Both the position numbers and the translations under genes were made by a program. A model generated the notes under the pieces. It saw only the letters and a list, made by a program, of their open reading frames with translations, was not told the origin of the DNA and ran no database searches. A stretch of DNA of 64,000 nt from Prevotella veroralis DSM 19559 = JCM 6290. GTDB lineage: Bacteria > Bacteroidota > Bacteroidia > Bacteroidales > Bacteroidaceae. Location of the stretch: contig NZ_KB898327.1 of the NCBI RefSeq assembly GCF_000377625.1, positions 220,126 to 284,125 on the forward strand, in the 5' to 3' direction. This document shows positions 1 to 7,564 of the stretch, one piece after another (position 1 is the stretch's first letter; the number at the start of each line of letters is the position of its first letter).

Positions 1-143
1 AATGCAGCAACAAGCAGAATAGCTAATGCTTTGATATTACGCTGAGATACGGACTTACGAAGCCTATACGCACCATACTCCTTATTTTTACCAGCGAACA
101 CCATGTCGACCCATTTAGGATCGTATAGATCTATTTTTGCCAT
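1..143 (-). CDS. tonB: TonB energy transducer, N-terminal part (cut by window edge)
   Basis: Forty-seven N-terminal residues are visible, starting at the ATG complementary to 141-143. They begin MAKIDLYDPKWVDMVFAGKN, followed by KEYGAYRLRK and a hydrophobic stretch (ALAILLVAA) that would be the single inner-membrane anchor. The 'GKNKEYGAY.LR' pattern before the membrane segment is typical of Bacteroidetes TonB proteins. The gene follows two exbD genes and exbB on the same strand with short gaps, so it is the fourth gene of a TonB-ExbBD operon that would transmit proton-motive force to outer-membrane receptors. The periplasmic C-terminal domain lies outside the window, so the call rests on the N-terminus and context. 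Confidence 0.8.
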   Translation of the reverse strand, partial: MAKIDLYDPKWVDMVFAGKNKEYGAYRLRKSVSQRNIKALAILLVAA

Positions 144-177
144 TGTTTTCTTTCTTTAATTGTTTACGAATCAATGA

Positions 178-867
178 TTAAGCCTTAATCCCTTTCTTAG
201 CCAATAGTGACTTGTCTTGGTCTGTCAGCTTGTCAATGACGTAAGTTCCAATGTATGAAATCTGCATTTCATCGAGGATATCTACCAAATGACGATAAGA
301 AGCATGATCCGTTGGTTTAATAATGACAGTCATTGTAGACACCTTCTTGCCATTAATCATACCACTCTTAATCGCAGCAATCTCCGACTGATAAACACTG
401 TCTGGATAAGCAGCTGGGTTCGCAGCCTTCTTACGGTTCAACTCTTTTACCGCAATACTCATATCTTCGTATGGCAGTGTAATAGCTTCACCTGTTGAAG
501 GATCACCAACTTGCTTATGCTGAAGAACATATCGGATGCCCTTAGGAGTATTGCTCCAATCAGCAGCATGTAGCCAATTAGCGTTATCATACTCTGGTTT
601 ACCATTACCATAGAAGAGTTTGTCTCCATCGGCAATGTAAATCGTAATAGAGTGTGACTCTTTGGCCTCATTCTTCATAGACTCGTTTGGTGTCTTATCA
701 TTACTTGGCATAGTCAACTCCATAGTTGAAGGCTTGCTAAGTGAGGTACAAAGCATGAAGAAAGTGATCAGCAACATAAGCATATCTACCATAGGCGTAA
801 AGTCTACGCGTACAGTCATCTTCTTCTGCTTACCGCCTCCTTTTTTTCCTTTTTCCATCATATCCAT
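178..867 (-). CDS. exbD: ExbD-type biopolymer transporter (second copy)
   Basis: A 229-aa inner-membrane protein with a short basic cytoplasmic N-terminus (KGKKGGGKQKK), one membrane helix at about residues 24-45 and a periplasmic domain. The helix carries the conserved FTPMVDMLMLLITFFML pattern with the proton-relay aspartate at D28. It lies 14 bases downstream of another exbD and 34 bases upstream of tonB. At 229 aa it is longer than the roughly 140 aa of enterobacterial ExbD; the extra length is in the periplasmic part (about residues 60-160), as in other Bacteroidetes ExbD proteins. Several ATGs cluster at the start (MDMMEK), so the exact first residue is uncertain by up to three codons. 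Confidence 0.9.
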   Translation of the reverse strand: MDMMEKGKKGGGKQKKMTVRVDFTPMVDMLMLLITFFMLCTSLSKPSTMELTMPSNDKTPNESMKNEAKESHSITIYIADGDKLFYGNGKPEYDNANWLHAADWSNTPKGIRYVLQHKQVGDPSTGEAITLPYEDMSIAVKELNRKKAANPAAYPDSVYQSEIAAIKSGMINGKKVSTMTVIIKPTDHASYRHLVDILDEMQISYIGTYVIDKLTDQDKSLLAKKGIKA

Positions 868-881
868 GTCTTTGACCTCCT

Positions 882-1532
882 TTACTTACTAGCTGCCTGA
901 GCAGCCTTTTTAGCGTCCAACTGTGTGATCATGTAGTAATGGCTCTCATCCATATCCTGAAGTTCGCTCATTACTTTCTTAACAGTTCCATAAGGAGAAT
1001 CACCATCAGACTTGATTGCAAGTCTAACCTTTGGATTTACTTGGCGGGCTGCGTTAACCCACTGCTGAAACTCTGTCATCTCCTGTCCTTGGATACTATC
1101 GAGAGGGATTCCCATCTTTGGGAGTTCTTTGCTACGCTCAGCTGCAGGCTTAGAAAGATATGCAGCCAACTTGTCGAGAGGTGTACCAAATGTAGACTCT
1201 GCCATGAAGGTTTTCTTCAGCTTTGGAGTTAAATCTGGTGCCATCTGATCAAGAATCTGACCAAGCTCGTTTGTATTATCGTAGCTCATAAATACCTGAC
1301 CTTCGCCAGTTGGTGTACCATTAGGTCCTTTTTGAGGACTAACGAGGATTGTAAGGACGCCGTTCTCTGGCACCTTCATCTCAGACACAGAACCCGGAGT
1401 ATTTACCTTCACTGGCTCATTCTTTACGAATGTAGAAGTCAGCATAAAGAAGGTAAGCAACAGGGTCATAACGTCTGACATAGGCGTCATGTCGATCCAA
1501 ACGTCACTCTTCTTAATTTTTACTTTACCCAT
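882..1532 (-). CDS. exbD: ExbD-type biopolymer transporter (first copy)
   Basis: A 216-aa protein with a basic N-terminus (MGKVKIKK), one membrane helix (residues about 15-37) and a periplasmic domain. The motif DMTPMSDVMTLLLTFFML places the conserved intramembrane aspartate at D20. It starts 30 bases after exbB and is followed by a second, clearly diverged exbD. Two ExbD paralogs in one operon are common in Bacteroidetes and may form a mixed ExbD pair within the ExbB ring; that is inference. The alanine- and lysine-rich C-terminus (LDAKKAAQAASK) has no obvious function. Confidence 0.9.
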   Translation of the reverse strand: MGKVKIKKSDVWIDMTPMSDVMTLLLTFFMLTSTFVKNEPVKVNTPGSVSEMKVPENGVLTILVSPQKGPNGTPTGEGQVFMSYDNTNELGQILDQMAPDLTPKLKKTFMAESTFGTPLDKLAAYLSKPAAERSKELPKMGIPLDSIQGQEMTEFQQWVNAARQVNPKVRLAIKSDGDSPYGTVKKVMSELQDMDESHYYMITQLDAKKAAQAASK

Positions 1533-1562
1533 AGCGATAAATTTTTAAAGGGTTAGCAAAAA

Positions 1563-2402
1563 TTAAGCCTCTTCTGTATGGTTTGCTTCGTATGTCTGAG
1601 CGATAGAATAACCAACCTCGTCGAGAGCGTAAGTCAACTTATCAACCTTATTAGAGAAGAAGTTGTAAGAAACTACAGCACACCATGATGTGGCAATACC
1701 GAATGCTGTGTTGATCAACGCCTCAGAAATACCAGCAGAAAGTGCAGCAGAGTCAGCGCCACCACCTGCAGACAAAGCAGAGAAAGACTTGATCATACCC
1801 GTTACAGTACCGAGAAGACCAGTAAGAGTACCAAGTGTAACCATTGTTGCAAGGATTGGGAGGTTCATTGTAAGAACTGGCATTTCAAGCTGAGTTGCCT
1901 CCTCATGAGCCTGCTGAATCTTAGCAACCTTCTGTGCCTTCTTTAGATTAGCATTAGCACCTGTCTCCATGTCTTTATAAGCATTCAAAGAAGCCTTAAC
2001 AACATTAGCTACAGAACCTTTTTGCTGATCGCAAAGCTGATTAGCCTTAGCAAGATCATTTGCATTAAGAGCAGCCTTAATGTTTGCTACAAACTTTGGA
2101 AGAGAACCCTTACCGAAAGCGGTCTTCAAAGCCATCCAACGCTCAATAGACATTGCAAGTACTGAGAGCAAGAGAGTGTGGATTACAGGAACGACGACAC
2201 CACCCTTAAAGATAGTACCCCAAACATCTGCAGGGTTCTCACGTGTACCTGGATCCTGGAAGTGCATATCATTACCGAACCATGTAAAGAACAGTGTGAA
2301 TGCAACGATAGCGCAAACGACGATAACCCAGAATGCACCTCTAACTCCTGTGAAGCCCTCTGATTTCTTCTTTGGGGCTGCTTTTTGTTGTGTAGTTGCC
2401 AT
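1563..2402 (-). CDS. exbB: ExbB/MotA/TolQ-type proton channel protein
   Basis: A 279-aa inner-membrane protein and first gene of the ExbB-ExbD-ExbD-TonB operon. It has a membrane helix at about 22-42, a second at about 67-88, a cytoplasmic segment, and the MotA/TolQ/ExbB core: GLLGTVTGM at 195-203 in the third helix and SEALINTAFGI at 226-236 leading into the fourth. These are the family's signature elements for the ring surrounding the ExbD helices. The N-terminal tail (ATTQQKAAPKKK) is alanine- and lysine-rich. The 222 bases upstream contain a promoter and no gene, which fits an operon start here. Confidence 0.93.
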   Translation of the reverse strand: MATTQQKAAPKKKSEGFTGVRGAFWVIVVCAIVAFTLFFTWFGNDMHFQDPGTRENPADVWGTIFKGGVVVPVIHTLLLSVLAMSIERWMALKTAFGKGSLPKFVANIKAALNANDLAKANQLCDQQKGSVANVVKASLNAYKDMETGANANLKKAQKVAKIQQAHEEATQLEMPVLTMNLPILATMVTLGTLTGLLGTVTGMIKSFSALSAGGGADSAALSAGISEALINTAFGIATSWCAVVSYNFFSNKVDKLTYALDEVGYSIAQTYEANHTEEA

Positions 2403-2523
2403 AATTTGATGAAATTTTAATTTTTAGTTATTAATGAATTAAACTGTTAATATCTTTCTGATTTTTAATTGTTTGTATGAGACAATGCCATTAGATACGT
2501 GTCACAGCATCATCTTATTTCCG

Positions 2524-2531
2524 CAAAGATA
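2524..2531 (-). promoter_or_regulatory. -7 promoter element for the exbB operon
   Basis: On the minus strand this reads TATCTTTG, matching the Bacteroidetes -7 consensus TAnnTTTG. A TTTTAG-like sequence about 19 bases further upstream could be the -33 element. It implies a 5' leader of roughly 115 bases before exbB. Inferred from sequence only. Confidence 0.55.
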
Positions 2532-2624
2532 GCAATTAATGAGGAACTAAAACTACGATTAATAACATTTAACAATTATAGTTATATAGTTTCTAACCAT
2601 GCTTTCTTACGATTTAATCAATTA

Positions 2625-3818
2625 CTATTTTAGTTTCGACAAGACATCTTTAATACGTGAAAGAGCTTCAATGATATTGTCGTCACTTGTCGCATAACTC
2701 ATGCGGAAATAATCGGGCGAACCAAATGCATCACCAGCCACTGTTGCCACATGACCTTCTTCGAGAAGATACAAAGCAAAGTCCGTTGAATTATTAATTA
2801 CATGCTTTCCATTAGTTTTACCAAAGAAACTTGAGCACTTAGGGAATAAATAGAAAGCTCCTTCTGGAACGTTTACCTCCAGTCCTGGAACCTCCTTCGC
2901 CAGAGAAACTATTAAATCACGACGACGCTGAAAAGCCTCGCGGAAATCTTCTACACACCTCTGATCACCTTCATAAGCTGCTAGAGCTGCCATCTGGCTA
3001 ACGCTACTTGTACCAGAAGTATACTGCCCCTGCAATTTATTCAAGCCTTTGATTATCCACTCAGGAGCAGCTACCCATCCTAGTCTCCAGCCCGTCATGG
3101 CGTACGCTTTACTAACACCATTGCAAATAATGGTGCGTTCCTTCATTTCTTCACAAGCAGCAATACTAGCATGACAACCTATATAATTAATGTGTTCATA
3201 TATCTCATCCGAGAGAACAAAGAGGTTATTATGTTCCAAAACAACCTTTGCCAATGCCTCCAACTCTTCCTTTGTATAAACACTACCAGTAGGGTTACTT
3301 GGGGAACAGAGAATAATTAGTTTTGTTTTCGATGTAATAGCAGCCTTCAACTTATCGGCTGTTATCTTGAAATCTTGCTCTATCCCTGCAGGAACAATGA
3401 CAGGTACTCCACCCGCCAACTTTACCATCTGTGGATAGCTTACCCAATAAGGAGCAGGAATAATAACCTCATCACCAGGATTAACAAGAGCTAAAATTGT
3501 ATTACAAACGCCCTGTTTTCCACCCGTACCAACGATTACCTCCGATGCAGAATAGTTGAGGTTATTTTCACATTTGAGCTTATTTGCTATTGCCTTACGC
3601 AAAGAGAGATAACCAGGAACAGGTGAATACTTCGAAAAATTATCATCTATAGCTTTCTTACCAGCCTTCTTCACATGATCTGGCGTCATAAAGTCAGGTT
3701 CACCAACGCTCATATTAATAACGTCAATACCCTGCGCTTTCATCTCATTACTACGTTGTGACATAGCCAACGTTGCTGATGGTGCGAGTCGATTCAGACG
3801 ATCTGATAGTTGTGCCAT
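2625..3818 (-). CDS. Pyridoxal-phosphate aspartate aminotransferase (class I)
   Basis: A 397-aa cytosolic fold-type I aminotransferase of the aspartate/prephenate aminotransferase subgroup, transferring an amino group between aspartate and 2-oxoglutarate. Visible motifs: SVGEPDF near residue 37, NPTGS at 175-179, SDEIYEH at 203-209 (cofactor-binding Asp and Tyr), GVSKAYAMTGWRLG with the Schiff-base lysine at K237, and an arginine in FRMSYATS near the C-terminus that would bind the substrate carboxylate. The length is normal for the family. It is a single gene with its own promoter, unrelated in function to its neighbours. Exact substrate preference (aspartate, or an aromatic or prephenate substrate) cannot be read from the sequence. 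Confidence 0.9.
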   Translation of the reverse strand: MAQLSDRLNRLAPSATLAMSQRSNEMKAQGIDVINMSVGEPDFMTPDHVKKAGKKAIDDNFSKYSPVPGYLSLRKAIANKLKCENNLNYSASEVIVGTGGKQGVCNTILALVNPGDEVIIPAPYWVSYPQMVKLAGGVPVIVPAGIEQDFKITADKLKAAITSKTKLIILCSPSNPTGSVYTKEELEALAKVVLEHNNLFVLSDEIYEHINYIGCHASIAACEEMKERTIICNGVSKAYAMTGWRLGWVAAPEWIIKGLNKLQGQYTSGTSSVSQMAALAAYEGDQRCVEDFREAFQRRRDLIVSLAKEVPGLEVNVPEGAFYLFPKCSSFFGKTNGKHVINNSTDFALYLLEEGHVATVAGDAFGSPDYFRMSYATSDDNIIEALSRIKDVLSKLK

Positions 3819-3849
3819 TTATATAATCTTGCCTTATGAATATTGAATA

Positions 3850-3857
3850 CAAAATTA
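3850..3857 (-). promoter_or_regulatory. -7 promoter element for the aminotransferase gene
   Basis: On the minus strand this is TAATTTTG, fitting TAnnTTTG, 31 bases upstream of the aminotransferase ATG. No convincing TTTG is seen at -33. Confidence 0.5.
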
Positions 3858-3937
3858 CGTATTATTGTTCTGATAACGTAATTTTTCCATCTTTATTTCA
3901 TATAATTATCATTTTCACTATTTCACTATCATTGGTA

Positions 3938-4123
3938 TTACTTGTGACGATTGGCTCTTTGCTGGCGGTACTTAGCCTTTTGCTTAGCACTGCCAGAGCC
4001 GTGTGCGCCTGTAATATACTTCTTCTTCTTGGCTTTAGTCTTTACTTTCCCATCATCATTCTTAGGCTTTGATGCACCTCGAAAGACCATTCCTCCTTCT
4101 ATAATATCATCTATTTCGCTCAT
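3938..4123 (-). CDS. Small basic protein of unknown function
   Basis: A 61-aa ORF that starts 11 bases after the AICAR formyltransferase stop on the same strand, so it is probably co-transcribed. The N-terminus is acidic (MSEIDDIIEGG). The rest is strongly basic and low in hydrophobic residues, with KTKAKKKK and a KQKAKYRQQRANRHK tail, suggesting a disordered or nucleic-acid-associated peptide. I do not recognise a family. Coding status is inferred from the tight operonic spacing and the coherent charge pattern. Confidence 0.5.
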   Translation of the reverse strand: MSEIDDIIEGGMVFRGASKPKNDDGKVKTKAKKKKYITGAHGSGSAKQKAKYRQQRANRHK

Positions 4124-4134
4124 ACAAAATCGGT

Positions 4135-5316
4135 TTAATGATGGAATAAACGTACTCCAGTGAATGCCATTGCGATACCATATTTATCGCAAGTATCGAT
4201 GACATGGTCGTCACGAATGCTGCCACCAGCCTGCGCAATATACTCCACTCCACTCTTGTGGGCACGTTCGATGTTGTCACCGAAGGGGAAGAAGGCATCC
4301 GAACCGAGTGCTACTCCTGTGTTCTTAGCAATCCATTCCTTGCGTTCCTCACGTGTGAGAGGCTCTGGGCGAGTGGTAAAGAACTGTTGCCAAACCCCTT
4401 CTTGCAATACGTCCTCATACTCATCTGAGATGTAAACATTGATGGTGTTATCACGATCGGCACGACGAATACCCTCCTTGAAAGGTAGGTTCATCACCTT
4501 TGGACATTGACGCAACCACCACTCATCAGCCTTATTACCAGCCAAACGAGTGCAGTGAATACGACTTTGCTGACCGGCTCCGATACCGATAGCCTGCCCA
4601 TCCTTCACATAGCAAACAGAGTTACTTTGTGTGTACTTCAGTGTGATGAGCGAGATAATAAGGTCACGTTTTGCCTCTTCGGTGAACGTTTTATTCTTTG
4701 TAGGGATATTCTCGAAGAGCGCAGGATCATCTAGTTTCACCTCGTTTCTGCCCTGTTCAAAGGTAATGCCAAAGACTTGCTTGTGCTCGATAGAGGCTGG
4801 AGTGTAATTCGGATCAATCTTTATAACGTTGTAGCCACCCTTGCGTTTCGCCTTGAGAATGTCTAATGCTTCAGGTGTAAAGTCAGGTGCGATCACACCA
4901 TCACTCACCTCACGTTTGATGAGCAAAGCCGTTTCCTTGTCACAAGTATCACTAAGTGCACAGAAGTCGCCATACGAACACATACGGTCGGCGCCACGTG
5001 CTCTTGCGTATGCACTAGCCAATGGTGTCAACTCGAAGTCGACGTCATCAACGAAGTAAATCTTCTTTAGTGTGTCAGTAAGAGGCAGTCCTACGGCAGC
5101 ACCAGCAGGGCTAACATGTTTGAACGAAGCTGCTGCGGGCAGTCCAGTAGCAGCCTTTAATTCCTTAACGAGTTGCCAACTATTGAGCGCATCGAGGAAG
5201 TTGATGTATCCTGGACGCCCACTAAGAACAGTGATAGGGAGTTCGCCTTCCTCCATATAAATACGTGATGGCGTTTGGTTCGGATTGCATCCGTACTTAA
5301 GAGCTAATTCTTTCAT
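4135..5316 (-). CDS. Stand-alone AICAR formyltransferase (PurH C-terminal domain type)
   Basis: A 393-aa cytosolic enzyme predicted to transfer a formyl group from 10-formyltetrahydrofolate to AICAR in the penultimate step of IMP synthesis. It carries the formyltransferase half of PurH: a Lys-His catalytic pair in SFKHVSPAGAAVG (K66-H67), VFGITFEQGRNEVKL-like active-site context, LGSDAFFPFGDNIE, and the C-terminal QAGGSIRDDHVI segment. The N-terminal MGS-like IMP cyclohydrolase domain of classical PurH (about 520 aa in total) is absent, so ring closure must be done by another protein, either a full PurH or a stand-alone cyclohydrolase elsewhere. It is followed by a 61-aa basic ORF. Confidence 0.87.
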   Translation of the reverse strand: MKELALKYGCNPNQTPSRIYMEEGELPITVLSGRPGYINFLDALNSWQLVKELKAATGLPAAASFKHVSPAGAAVGLPLTDTLKKIYFVDDVDFELTPLASAYARARGADRMCSYGDFCALSDTCDKETALLIKREVSDGVIAPDFTPEALDILKAKRKGGYNVIKIDPNYTPASIEHKQVFGITFEQGRNEVKLDDPALFENIPTKNKTFTEEAKRDLIISLITLKYTQSNSVCYVKDGQAIGIGAGQQSRIHCTRLAGNKADEWWLRQCPKVMNLPFKEGIRRADRDNTINVYISDEYEDVLQEGVWQQFFTTRPEPLTREERKEWIAKNTGVALGSDAFFPFGDNIERAHKSGVEYIAQAGGSIRDDHVIDTCDKYGIAMAFTGVRLFHH

Positions 5317-5347
5317 ATAACTTATGTGGTATATGTGATTGGTGCTA

Positions 5348-5355
5348 CAAAGGTA
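5348..5355 (-). promoter_or_regulatory. -7 promoter element for the AICAR formyltransferase gene
   Basis: Minus-strand TACCTTTG is an exact TAnnTTTG match, 31 bases upstream of the ATG. Confidence 0.6.
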
Positions 5356-5417
5356 GCGAAAAATAATTGAAAAGCCCTTTCTCCTTAGTTGTTATTCGAT
5401 AAAAATCACAGCTATGC

Positions 5418-5449
5418 TTTGTTCCTTTTATAGAAAAATAGTAATTTTA
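5418..5449 (+). promoter_or_regulatory. Promoter for ridA
   Basis: TTTG (5418-5421) and TAATTTTA (5442-5449) are separated by 20 bases, the usual spacing of Bacteroidetes -33/-7 promoters, although the last base of the -7 element is A instead of G. The predicted start of transcription near 5455 lies upstream of both possible ridA start codons. Confidence 0.45.
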
Positions 5450-5549
5450 CAGCCGTAAATAATAGTATTAACAGATGGAGAATAGGGATGTTAGCATTGC
5501 TTCTGATGACTTCTTTAACGTTTCTAACTCCTTTTTAAATCTTAAAGAC

Positions 5550-5924
5550 ATGCACGCATTACACACAGACAAGGCTCCTGCAGCCGTTGGACCTTACAGT
5601 CAGGCAATCGAAGCCAATGGTTTCATCTTTGCATCTGGTCAACTTCCTATCGACCCAGCTACCAACGCTTTCGCTGAAGGAGGTGTGAAGGAACAGACTC
5701 GCCAATCAATTACTAATGCACAGAATGTACTTGCGTCAGCTGGTGTTGACCTATCTCATGTCGTGAAGACAACCGTTTTCCTTTCTGATATGGATAACTT
5801 TGCAGCGATGAACGAAGTATATGCCGAGTTCTTCAAAGAGCCTTATCCAGCACGTTCGGCAGTAGCTGTTAAAACCTTGCCAAAGGGTGCCTTGGTGGAA
5901 GTTGAGTGCATTGCTGTAAAGTAA
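5550..5924 (+). CDS. ridA: RidA family reactive-intermediate deaminase
   Basis: A 124-aa YjgF/YER057c/UK114-type protein that hydrolyses reactive enamine/imine intermediates made by PLP enzymes. Family features: the TDKAPAAVGPYSQAI start, Y16, FASGQLPID at 27-35, ARSAVAV with the substrate-binding arginine R102, and VEVECIAVK with E118. The start at 5550 gives the usual family length. An in-frame ATG at 5475 would add 25 residues with no resemblance to RidA, but it too lies downstream of the predicted promoter, so the longer form cannot be excluded. Neighbouring PLP-dependent aspartate aminotransferase at 2.6-3.8 kb fits the role, though the genes are not co-transcribed. Confidence 0.9.
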   Translation: MHALHTDKAPAAVGPYSQAIEANGFIFASGQLPIDPATNAFAEGGVKEQTRQSITNAQNVLASAGVDLSHVVKTTVFLSDMDNFAAMNEVYAEFFKEPYPARSAVAVKTLPKGALVEVECIAVK

Positions 5925-5982
5925 TTGAGACATTCTCTCCATTTAGGAAGAGCATTTCTTCTGTACATAAGATTCAAAGATT

Positions 5983-6076
5983 GTAGGGACAGACGCCTCC
6001 GTCTGTCCGTCTCAAAATCCCTTTTCATGCAACAGAAAACTATACTTTTCGGACAGACGAGGGCGTCTGTCCCTAC
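5983..6076. repeat. Inverted-repeat module A, copy 1
   Basis: Two 27-base arms (5983-6009 and 6050-6076) beginning GTAGGGACAGACG and ending with the reverse complement flank a 40-base spacer. Each arm is itself nearly palindromic (GGACAGACG...CGTCTGTCC). A second copy at 12279-12372 has the same arm length and the same 40-base spacer length, but an unrelated spacer sequence. Both copies are followed within 30 bases by a 22-base-period array. Confidence 0.9.
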
Positions 6077-6105
6077 TTTTATGCTATGTTTGTGAAATGA
6101 AAGGA

Positions 6106-6193
6106 ACGCCCTTCTTGTAATAAGGAGACGCCCTTTTCACATCAAGAAGAGCCTCTCTTCAATTGCAAGAAAGGCTCTCTTGTTTATCTGTTA
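6106..6193. repeat. 22-base-period array, type B, copy 1 (4 units)
   Basis: Units start at 6106, 6128, 6150 and 6172, exactly 22 bases apart. Each has a GC-rich hexamer (ACGCCC, ACGCCC, AGCCTC, AGGCTC), a pyrimidine run, 5-6 variable bases and AAG-rich purines. The last unit is only partly conserved. The array sits between convergent genes (ridA and a small membrane protein). Confidence 0.88.
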
Positions 6194-6211
6194 TCAGTTT
6201 CTATATATGTT

Positions 6212-6322
6212 TTATAGCGTTTCTTGTTTATTTCCTGTAGGCTTATGGTCTTGAATATAGAAGTATATTCCACCAATCCATGCTATAGCTGAAACGAATA
6301 TTGATACTATAATTGCTCCCAT
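6212..6322 (-). CDS. Very small membrane protein (36 aa)
   Basis: A 36-aa ORF beginning MGAIIVSIFVSAIAWIGG: one hydrophobic helix followed by a polar tail (YIQDHKPTGNKQETL). It starts one base after the stop of the upstream 61-aa ORF (TAAGATG), so the pair would be translationally coupled. The arrangement 'helix, then Y-x-x-x-DHK, then polar/basic tail' matches the second helix of the upstream ORF (LGWGLYLVRDHKENKNK), suggesting the two are paralogous. Function unknown. Confidence 0.55.
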   Translation of the reverse strand: MGAIIVSIFVSAIAWIGGIYFYIQDHKPTGNKQETL

Positions 6323-6323
6323 C

Positions 6324-6509
6324 TTATTTCCTTTTCTTTTTGTATCTATCCTTGTTTTTATTCTCTTTGTGGTCTCTTACGAGATATAATCCCCACCCTA
6401 ATGTTGTGGCAGAGGCTATGATAACACTGAAAAATACAGTTTTCTTACTAATATCACCAAATACTGATGATAGCAGAAGAGCCGTCACCATGTACTTTGC
6501 AATATCCAT
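6324..6509 (-). CDS. Small two-helix membrane protein, possibly DUF6722-like
   Basis: A 61-aa ORF with two predicted membrane helices (about 4-18 and 25-43) and a strongly basic tail (DHKENKNKDRYKKKRK). The composition resembles the small Bacteroidetes DUF6722 proteins, but that is from memory and unverified. The reading frame stays open nine codons upstream of the ATG, encoding an N-terminus (KKEFGKWL) that looks family-like, and it begins with ATA at 6534-6536, almost exactly where the promoter at 6541-6572 predicts transcription to start. Either the ATG at 6509 is used with a short leader, or a longer form uses a non-standard start. A 36-aa ORF follows one base downstream. Confidence 0.6.
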   Translation of the reverse strand: MDIAKYMVTALLLSSVFGDISKKTVFFSVIIASATTLGWGLYLVRDHKENKNKDRYKKKRK

Positions 6510-6540
6510 AAGCCATTTACCGAATTCTTTCTTTATGGTG

Positions 6541-6572
6541 CAAATATAATCTTTTTTTATTTAGCATACAAA
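6541..6572 (-). promoter_or_regulatory. Consensus promoter for the small membrane protein pair
   Basis: On the minus strand TTTG (6572-6569), 20 bases, then TATATTTG (6548-6541): a full match to the Bacteroidetes -33/-7 consensus. The predicted transcription start is near 6535-6537. Confidence 0.7.
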
Positions 6573-6656
6573 TCTCTAAGGTCAAATATAGGCTATTATT
6601 CACTATTAGCAATATAAAAAACTCATTGAACCTTACGTATTTACCTAATCTTTTAT

Positions 6657-6664
6657 TACTTTTG
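6657..6664 (+). promoter_or_regulatory. -7 promoter element for the 94-aa gene
   Basis: TACTTTTG matches TAnnTTTG, 29 bases upstream of the ATG at 6694. A -33 element is not clear. Confidence 0.5.
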
Positions 6665-6693
6665 CAGCACGTTAGTAATGCTTTCAATGAGAG

Positions 6694-6978
6694 ATGAAAA
6701 AGAAGTTTAGAGCCATTATTGAGGATCTAGGGCATAAGACTCAAGTGCGTAAAGAGCTAGTGGCAGATGTAGAGAAGTTATCAAGCAGGCTGGCGGTCTA
6801 CCATATCAATTTGGAGACTACATCACTGAAAAGGCTGATTGGTTATTTTAAAGGTAAAGAGAAACCATCACAAAAAACGTTAGATAGGTTGGCTCTCTTC
6901 GCCGGGTTCCAGAACTGGAAAGACCTAAGTAAGGCTTTGCATGGCGACAATGATGCTAAGTTGAACTATGAAGATTAA
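6694..6978 (+). CDS. Small protein resembling a Bacteroidetes N-terminal DNA-associated domain
   Basis: A 94-aa basic cytosolic protein. Its centre reads TTSLKRLIGYFKGKEKPSQ, followed by KTLDRLALFAGFQNWKDLSKAL. This 'T-x-x-RL-x-G ... P-x-x-x-TLD-x-LA-x-x-x-G-[FY]-x-[NS]W-x-[DE]L' pattern is one I associate with the N-terminus of larger Bacteroidetes regulators and element-borne proteins, but here it stands alone. A helix-turn-helix role is plausible and unproven. It has its own promoter and shares a bidirectional terminator with rplS. Confidence 0.6.
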   Translation: MKKKFRAIIEDLGHKTQVRKELVADVEKLSSRLAVYHINLETTSLKRLIGYFKGKEKPSQKTLDRLALFAGFQNWKDLSKALHGDNDAKLNYED

Positions 6979-6980
6979 AA

Positions 6981-7009
6981 AAGTCCGATACCTTCTTGGT
7001 ATCGGACTT
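6981..7009. terminator. Bidirectional intrinsic terminator
   Basis: A perfect 12-bp stem (AAGTCCGATACC with GGTATCGGACTT) around the 5-base loop TTCTT, with A-rich sequence on the left and TTTTATTTTC on the right. It lies between the convergent 94-aa gene and rplS and can serve both. Confidence 0.9.
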
Positions 7010-7033
7010 TTATTTTCTTGGATTTCCAAGGGC

Positions 7034-7402
7034 TTACTTCTCAGTAGAAGCAACAACTGTTCTCTTCTCCTTGATACGTGCAGCCTTACCTGTAAGATTA
7101 CGTAGGTAATAGAGTTTCGCACGGCGAACTTTACCACGCTTGTTCACCTCGATAGAATCGATATTTGGTGACTCAATAGGGAAAATACGCTCAACACCAA
7201 CGGTGCCTGACATCTTACGAACAGTGAAACGCTTCTTCTCTCCGTGGCCAGAAACCTTGATTACTACACCACGATAGAGCTGAATACGCTGCTTGTTACC
7301 CTCGACAATTTTGTAAGCGACGGTTACTGTGTCACCAGCCTTGAACTCTGGGAACTGCTTGCCGGTTGCAAATGCTTCTTCAGCAACTTTAATTAAATCC
7401 AT
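7034..7402 (-). CDS. rplS: 50S ribosomal protein L19
   Basis: A 122-aa basic protein with the L19 signatures [48 protein letters not shown] and [21 protein letters not shown]. It sits at the 30S-50S interface of the ribosome. The length is normal for the family. It is transcribed alone from a consensus promoter and terminated by the hairpin at 6981-7009, rather than from the rpsP-rimM-trmD-rplS cluster found in many other bacteria. Confidence 0.97.
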   Translation of the reverse strand: MDLIKVAEEAFATGKQFPEFKAGDTVTVAYKIVEGNKQRIQLYRGVVIKVSGHGEKKRFTVRKMSGTVGVERIFPIESPNIDSIEVNKRGKVRRAKLYYLRNLTGKAARIKEKRTVVASTEK

Positions 7403-7491
7403 TTCTTATTGTTAATTAAATATTGTTTGTCGCTCCAATGTAACGTAGTTAATGACTCTTCCACAACCAGCGGTTACACCGAAAAGCGTTG

Positions 7492-7522
7492 CAAAGTTAC
7501 TGCTTTTCGTCGAAACAACAAA
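7492..7522 (-). promoter_or_regulatory. Consensus promoter for rplS
   Basis: On the minus strand TTTG (7522-7519), 19 bases, then TAACTTTG (7499-7492). The leader of about 85 bases before the L19 start is unusually long for this window. Confidence 0.65.
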
Positions 7523-7564
7523 GTATTTGTTTGCTTTTAATGCTTATTAGGGCAAGAATCAAGC

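Noticed and set aside
4135..5316. Annotation as bifunctional PurH
   Set aside because: The N-terminal IMP cyclohydrolase/MGS domain is missing; the protein begins directly with the formyltransferase region.
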